Source: Sediminicola sp037203765 (lineage in GTDB: Bacteria; Bacteroidota; Bacteroidia; Flavobacteriales; Flavobacteriaceae). From it: a stretch of DNA of 64,000 nt. The notes under the pieces were generated by a model. That model did no database searches. It had not been told where the DNA came from and worked only from the letters and a program-made list of their open reading frames with translations. The first letter of the stretch is position 1, and each line of letters opens with the position of its first letter. This document shows positions 60,088-64,000 of the stretch, piece after piece. The translations under genes were made by a program, and so were the position numbers. Location: contig NZ_JBBCAS010000003.1 in assembly GCF_037203765.1 (NCBI RefSeq), forward strand, positions 1 through 64,000, read 5' to 3'.

Positions 60088-61179
60088 TTAGTTTTTCTTG
60101 AAGGATATGCTACCGTATTCGGTGCTAACGGAAACCATATTTCCGCTGTTGCTCTTGCCATAATAGCCCTTGTAGTATTTTTGGTTAGACTTTTCTGTGC
60201 TCTTATTGACCTCAAAATTGTCCTTTCCACTGACTCCGGCATATTCAGCAGTAATCTCAAAATCAAAATAGTACTGGGGGTGGTAACCAATAGTTATTCC
60301 CATATAGTCCGATCTGATCTGTACATTCCCGGCATCTGCGGCCAATTCATTGATCTTGAGGGACCCGTAATCCGCAGAAATATCCACATTCCCATGGATC
60401 GTACCCAACTTCACATTGATATAGTCCCCATTTCCCTGTACATTGTTTGCCTCGGAGATATCTATGGAACCATAATCACTGGAATATTGTAGGTTGTCCA
60501 TTTTTAAGACGGTAGAATTTGTATAATCTGCCTTGATGACCAAATCCCCTGCCTTGTCAATAGTAAAACCAGAATAGTCTGCGGTAATTCTACCACTGTT
60601 GATATAGTCTATGCTGCTCTTGGAAGTGTAGTCAAAATTGAGTTCGTTGTTCCTTCCTCTCAATTCCCCGATCTCCAATCTACCATAATCGCAACTGATC
60701 TTCGCATGGCCGTCAATACGGTCCAAAATAATACTGCCATAGTCATTGTTCAGGTGAACGTTGTTCTTTACCGGTACTTTGATGAAATAGTCGATCTGCA
60801 TGTTCACGTTATTGCTCCCGCCCCAGTTCCAATTCCAATTGTTGTTGTTCTTGTTAAAAAGGGTCTTGGCGGAAACCATGCTCCTGTCATATTCAAAATC
60901 TACCGAGATTTCATCCAATTTCTTTTGTACTTTCTCTTCATTGTTGCCATTGGTCTTTATGCGTATCTCAATGAGGATTCTATTTTCGTTCCAAGAGGTG
61001 ATGTTGAGGTTGCCGTAACTGTTGTCTATGGACATGAGTGCGTTGGCATTGACCTCAAATTCTTTTTTTATCATTTTTTCCTTGGTATACTTTCCTTTTA
61101 ACTGGCCTCCATGGGCTTGTGATATCAGAGGGAGTGCTAGGAATAGGATAGTAGCGATGATTGGGATGAACTTTTTCAT
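60088..61179 (-). CDS. Exported DUF4097-like beta-repeat protein
   Basis: A 363-residue exported protein (signal MKKFIPIIATILFLALPLIS...QAHG). The sequence repeats short strands ending in DYGS/DYGR/DYT (VHLNNDYGSIILDRIDG, ISCDYGRLEIGELRG, SSDYGSIDISEANN, ISADYGSLKINELA), which suggests a beta-solenoid like DUF4097 or bactofilin-like adhesins. Asn/Trp-rich NKNNNNWNWNWGGSNN at about residue 115 is a low-complexity loop. It lies 10 bases after the membrane anti-sigma gene and 18 before the head-GIN gene. Confidence 0.8.
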   Translation of the reverse strand: MKKFIPIIATILFLALPLISQAHGGQLKGKYTKEKMIKKEFEVNANALMSIDNSYGNLNITSWNENRILIEIRIKTNGNNEEKVQKKLDEISVDFEYDRSMVSAKTLFNKNNNNWNWNWGGSNNVNMQIDYFIKVPVKNNVHLNNDYGSIILDRIDGHAKISCDYGRLEIGELRGRNNELNFDYTSKSSIDYINSGRITADYSGFTIDKAGDLVIKADYTNSTVLKMDNLQYSSDYGSIDISEANNVQGNGDYINVKLGTIHGNVDISADYGSLKINELAADAGNVQIRSDYMGITIGYHPQYYFDFEITAEYAGVSGKDNFEVNKSTEKSNQKYYKGYYGKSNSGNMVSVSTEYGSISFKKN

Positions 61180-61189
61180 TTTGTTTTAT

Positions 61190-61741
61190 TTAAATTAATG
61201 TTTGTGTTTTTTCTTTTTCATTAATGGATTTGATCTCTTCAATCTGTCTTAGGACCTCTTGTAGCAGGGATATCCTTGTTTGGAAATTGGTGACCATGGC
61301 GCTTAAAATAAACTTACTGTTACCACCATTTAAAAGGTCTTGCTCCATTTTTTTATAGTCCGTTTCCAATTTTTTTAATTGCAGCATGGTGTCTTCTACA
61401 ATTTTTTTGGTCTCCGGTGAGCTCTCACTTTTCAGTACCTTTGTCTGCTCATTGATCAGGTTGGCAAAATAAAATTCCGTTTTGGATGCCTCAGGGGATA
61501 TTTGTGCAATTTGCTGTTCTGTATTGGTCTGATCAATATAGAGTCCTATTCCCATGCAGATTATCAGGGCTATGGAGGCTGCCATGAGCAAGGGTTTCCA
61601 GGCCGCATGGCCCCAACCTTTTTTGGCGCGATCCTTATGGCGGTTTAATTTGTTGATAAACCTGGCCTCATGACCATTGGCCGGTTCTTCCCTGTCAAAT
61701 GATCCTTTTAATTCGTTGAATATGGTATCTAAATTATCCAT
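61190..61741 (-). CDS. Single-span membrane protein, probable anti-sigma factor
   Basis: A 183-residue protein with one membrane helix (LLMAASIALIICMGIGLYID, about residues 50-70). The cytoplasmic N-terminus (DNLDTIFNELKGSFDREEPA) is where sigma binding would be expected. The periplasmic part is rich in Lys/Glu/Leu heptads (VEDTMLQLKKLETDYKKMEQ) and likely forms a coiled coil. No zinc anti-sigma motif is visible. The start overlaps no other gene but lies two bases after the sigma factor stop, so the two are tightly coupled. Anti-sigma activity is inferred. Confidence 0.72.
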   Translation of the reverse strand: MDNLDTIFNELKGSFDREEPANGHEARFINKLNRHKDRAKKGWGHAAWKPLLMAASIALIICMGIGLYIDQTNTEQQIAQISPEASKTEFYFANLINEQTKVLKSESSPETKKIVEDTMLQLKKLETDYKKMEQDLLNGGNSKFILSAMVTNFQTRISLLQEVLRQIEEIKSINEKEKTQTLI

Positions 61742-61743
61742 TG

Positions 61744-62301
61744 CTATTGTATTACGGGGGTTAACTTTTTTCTAAGGCTTTCCTTTGCCCTGGATATGGT
61801 AGTTCTGCAATTGGCATAACTAATTTTCATGATCTCACTTATCTCTTCATAATCATAACCTTCGATTAAAAATAAGGTCAAAGCAATTCTGTAATTGTCC
61901 TGTAATAGATTCATGGTTTGCATCACCCTTTGAGCCATCAATTCAGTGACTCCATGATCCGGATCAATGCCATCATCCTCTTTGACCTTGTACAGAATAT
62001 TGTCCAACGCAACCTCATTTTTTTTCAGTTGTTTACGATAGTGGTGAATGCTATTGTTTACCACTATTCGCTTCAACCAGGATCCGAAAGTTACCTCTGC
62101 TTTAAAGGTGTGCAATTTGGTAAAGGCACTTAAAAATGATTCCTGCATGATATCCTCTGCCTCTGCACTATCTTTAACAATCCTAAGGGAGGTATTGTAC
62201 ATGCTTCTATAATAGCGGTTGTACACTTCCAATTGCGCGCCTTGGTTACCTTCTTTACATAACAGCAACAGATCGTTAATATGTGCTTCTTTGTGGCTCA
62301 A
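61744..62301 (-). CDS. ECF-type RNA polymerase sigma factor (second)
   Basis: A 185-residue sigma-70 family protein. Region 2 carries EDIMQESFLSAFTKLHTFKA and FGSWLKRIVVNNSIHHYRKQ; region 4 carries RIALTLFLIEGYDYEEISEI and SYANCRTTISRAKESLRKKL. It is the first gene of a four-gene minus-strand operon with the membrane protein and the two repeat proteins. It is divergent from lon across 216 bases; a link between this operon and protease expression is possible but not shown. It differs in sequence from the sigma factor at 43127-43621. Confidence 0.9.
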   Translation of the reverse strand: MSHKEAHINDLLLLCKEGNQGAQLEVYNRYYRSMYNTSLRIVKDSAEAEDIMQESFLSAFTKLHTFKAEVTFGSWLKRIVVNNSIHHYRKQLKKNEVALDNILYKVKEDDGIDPDHGVTELMAQRVMQTMNLLQDNYRIALTLFLIEGYDYEEISEIMKISYANCRTTISRAKESLRKKLTPVIQ

Positions 62302-62517
62302 AAAGTGAATCGTTTGTTTAATAGATGACTCAATTTAACGATTGTTACAGTTTTTTAGAAAAATTATCAGGTTGTTGGCATAACAATTGATTTTAGTTAG
62401 ATGGAAATGGTTCTAACATTGCTCTTATGATAAGGTTTTCAGGGTTTTACGGACCAATGAAATATAATTTTAAATAAGATTTCTGTTTATAAATGACAGA
62501 ATGACCGAAATAACGCT

Positions 62518-64000
62518 ATGAGTAAATCAAAATTTTTAAATATTGACAGTATGTCACTGCAGGGAATAGATGAAGATTCTGAATTAATTCCTTTAATGAC
62601 GCCTGAAGATGAGGAGGAAATCAATAACGAAGCTTTGCCGGAAACGTTGCCTATTTTGCCTTTGCGAAATACGGTATTGTTTCCAGGCGTGGTAATTCCC
62701 ATCACTGCAGGGAGGGATAAATCCATTAATCTGATAAAGGATGCCAACAACGGTTCCAAAGTCATCGGAGTGGTTTCCCAAAAGGATGAGGAGACAGAAA
62801 ATCCAGGGATAAAAGATATCAATACCGTAGGTACGGTGGCCCGTATTTTAAGGGTGTTGCAAATGCCAGATGGTAATACCACGGTTATCATCCAAGGAAA
62901 AAAACGTTTCGAAATAGCCGAGATCCTTACAGAGAAGCCCTATATGACAGCAACTGTCAGGGAGACCAAGGAGGAAAGGCCATTGGGTGACAGCCAGGAA
63001 TTTTTGGCGATCATAGATTCTATCAAAGAATTGGCGCTTAAGATCATCAAGGATAATCCGAATATACCAAGTGAGGCCTCGTTTGCCATCAAGAACATCC
63101 AGAGCAATTCGTTTTTGATCAATTTTGTTTCTTCCAATCTCAATCTAGGGGTCAAGGAAAAGCAGGAGCTTTTAGAAATTCCAAATCTCCAGGATAGGGC
63201 ATTGGCTACCCTGAAGTACATGAATGTGGAACTTCAAAAATTGGAGCTGAAGAACGATATTCAGAGCAAAGTTCGAAGTGATCTGGACCAGCAGCAAAGG
63301 GAATACTTCCTGCACCAACAAATGAAGACCATCCAAGAGGAATTGGGCGGAATTTCATATGAAGAGGAAATAGATGAGATGGCCCAAAAGGCCAAGGAAA
63401 AGAAATGGGGCAAAAAAGTATCGGAGCATTTTCACAAGGAACTTGCCAAGATGCAGCGCATGAACCCCCAGGTTGCTGAATATTCCATCCAAAGAAATTA
63501 CTTGGAACTGTTTTTGGAACTGCCATGGAATGAATTTTCCAAGGATAAATTTGATCTAAAAAGAGCTCAAAAAATATTGGACAGGGATCATTATGGTCTG
63601 GAGGATGTAAAAAGAAGGATTATAGAGTACCTGGCGGTGCTTAAGTTGAGAAACGATATGAAGTCTCCTATTTTATGTCTTTATGGACCTCCGGGGGTCG
63701 GTAAAACCTCTTTGGGCAAGTCCATTGCCAAAGCCATTGGGCGGGAGTATGTACGTATGTCCCTGGGTGGACTTCGGGACGAGGCGGAGATTAGGGGTCA
63801 TAGAAAAACCTATATTGGTGCCATGCCCGGACGAATCATCCAAAGTCTTAAAAAAGCAGGGAAATCCAATCCTGTGTTCATCTTGGATGAGATAGATAAA
63901 CTATCCAATAGCCACCAAGGAGATCCATCCTCTGCCATGTTGGAGGTTTTGGATCCAGAGCAGAACAACGATTTCCACGATAACTTTTTGGAAATGGGCT
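62518..64000 (+). CDS. lon: ATP-dependent protease Lon, N-terminal part (cut by window end)
   Basis: The frame is open from ATG 62518 to the window edge (494 codons). The LON substrate-binding domain starts at about residue 42 (LPILPLRNTVLFPGVVIPIT). The coiled-coil linker includes QQREYFLHQQMKTIQEELGG; the AAA+ module has Walker A GPPGVGKT at residues 390-397 and Walker B VFILDEIDKLS. The proteolytic domain lies beyond the window. Lon degrades damaged and regulatory proteins in the cytoplasm. Two short overlapping reading frames (ATG at 62493 and 62501) precede the start but look like chance. Confidence 0.94.
   Translation, partial: MSKSKFLNIDSMSLQGIDEDSELIPLMTPEDEEEINNEALPETLPILPLRNTVLFPGVVIPITAGRDKSINLIKDANNGSKVIGVVSQKDEETENPGIKDINTVGTVARILRVLQMPDGNTTVIIQGKKRFEIAEILTEKPYMTATVRETKEERPLGDSQEFLAIIDSIKELALKIIKDNPNIPSEASFAIKNIQSNSFLINFVSSNLNLGVKEKQELLEIPNLQDRALATLKYMNVELQKLELKNDIQSKVRSDLDQQQREYFLHQQMKTIQEELGGISYEEEIDEMAQKAKEKKWGKKVSEHFHKELAKMQRMNPQVAEYSIQRNYLELFLELPWNEFSKDKFDLKRAQKILDRDHYGLEDVKRRIIEYLAVLKLRNDMKSPILCLYGPPGVGKTSLGKSIAKAIGREYVRMSLGGLRDEAEIRGHRKTYIGAMPGRIIQSLKKAGKSNPVFILDEIDKLSNSHQGDPSSAMLEVLDPEQNNDFHDNFLEMG

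Noticed and set aside
62493..62519. Upstream mini-ORFs before lon
   Set aside because: They are only a few codons long, and nothing besides proximity suggests that they regulate lon.

Overview
The window reads as ordinary chromosomal DNA from a member of the Bacteroidota, most likely a marine Flavobacteriaceae; I cannot fix the genus. The evidence is: promoter elements of the TAnnTTTG type close to start codons, no Shine-Dalgarno sequences, a serine protease with a C-terminal type IX secretion (T9SS) sorting domain, many SPII lipoproteins, a bacillithiol gene (bshC), paired DUF6048/DUF6452 genes beside rlmD, and moderate A+T-rich composition. Genes are packed densely on both strands. I see no prophage, insertion sequence, CRISPR array or tRNA gene. 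Essentially all of the window is core or housekeeping sequence.

Layout. 1-116: 3' end of a 5S rRNA gene and the rRNA operon terminator. 149-7398: secreted amidohydrolase, TrhA-type membrane protein, DUF4268 and ZIP genes, a THUMP rRNA methyltransferase, and the rlmD-DUF6452-DUF6048 cluster. 7399-7812: gene-poor, with a possible gene remnant. 7813-16086: ornithine aminotransferase (rocD), a carboxypeptidase-regulatory-like surface protein, a PepSY protein, a large M14 carboxypeptidase, bshC and a PNPOx-like flavoprotein. 16087-26352: PLP decarboxylase, guaA with a LysM/periplasmic-binding fusion, a sugar isomerase-like protein, DUF3820, pyrG and yidC. 26353-28153: stacked terminators and a two-domain fasciclin lipoprotein. 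28154-36272: mnmA-S8 protease-nitronate monooxygenase operon, M20 hydrolase, GMP reductase, orphan histidine kinase. 36424-43621: miaE, DinB, aminotransferase, TRIC channel, cyclophilin lipoprotein, NUDIX, acyltransferase, and an ECF sigma factor with its membrane partner. 43737-52466: M20 amidohydrolase, type II NADH dehydrogenase, xerD, aroQ, lpdA, two msrB paralogues and a collagen-like lipoprotein. 52652-59294: glgB, GH31 alpha-glucosidase, M48 protease lipoprotein, MFS/UMF1 transporter. 59344-62301: ECF sigma factor, membrane anti-sigma candidate and two exported repeat proteins of head-GIN/DUF4097 type. 62518-64000: the first half of lon, cut by the window edge.

How the genes relate. 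Several sets look functionally linked: nucleotide synthesis (guaA, pyrG, guaC); RNA modification (THUMP methyltransferase, rlmD, mnmA, miaE); redox defence (bshC, two msrB, lpdA); alpha-glucan metabolism (glgB with GH31). The two sigma factor operons are the main regulatory modules. The 59344-62301 operon is the best candidate for an incompletely described system: a predicted envelope-signalling circuit whose probable outputs are exported beta-solenoid proteins. Other points of interest are two divergent genes that begin in the same CATG, short tandem repeats at two loci, an orphan double hairpin-terminator at 16215-16270, stacked terminators at 26371-26671, and promoters so close to the start codons of guaA and rlmD that the transcripts should be nearly leaderless.
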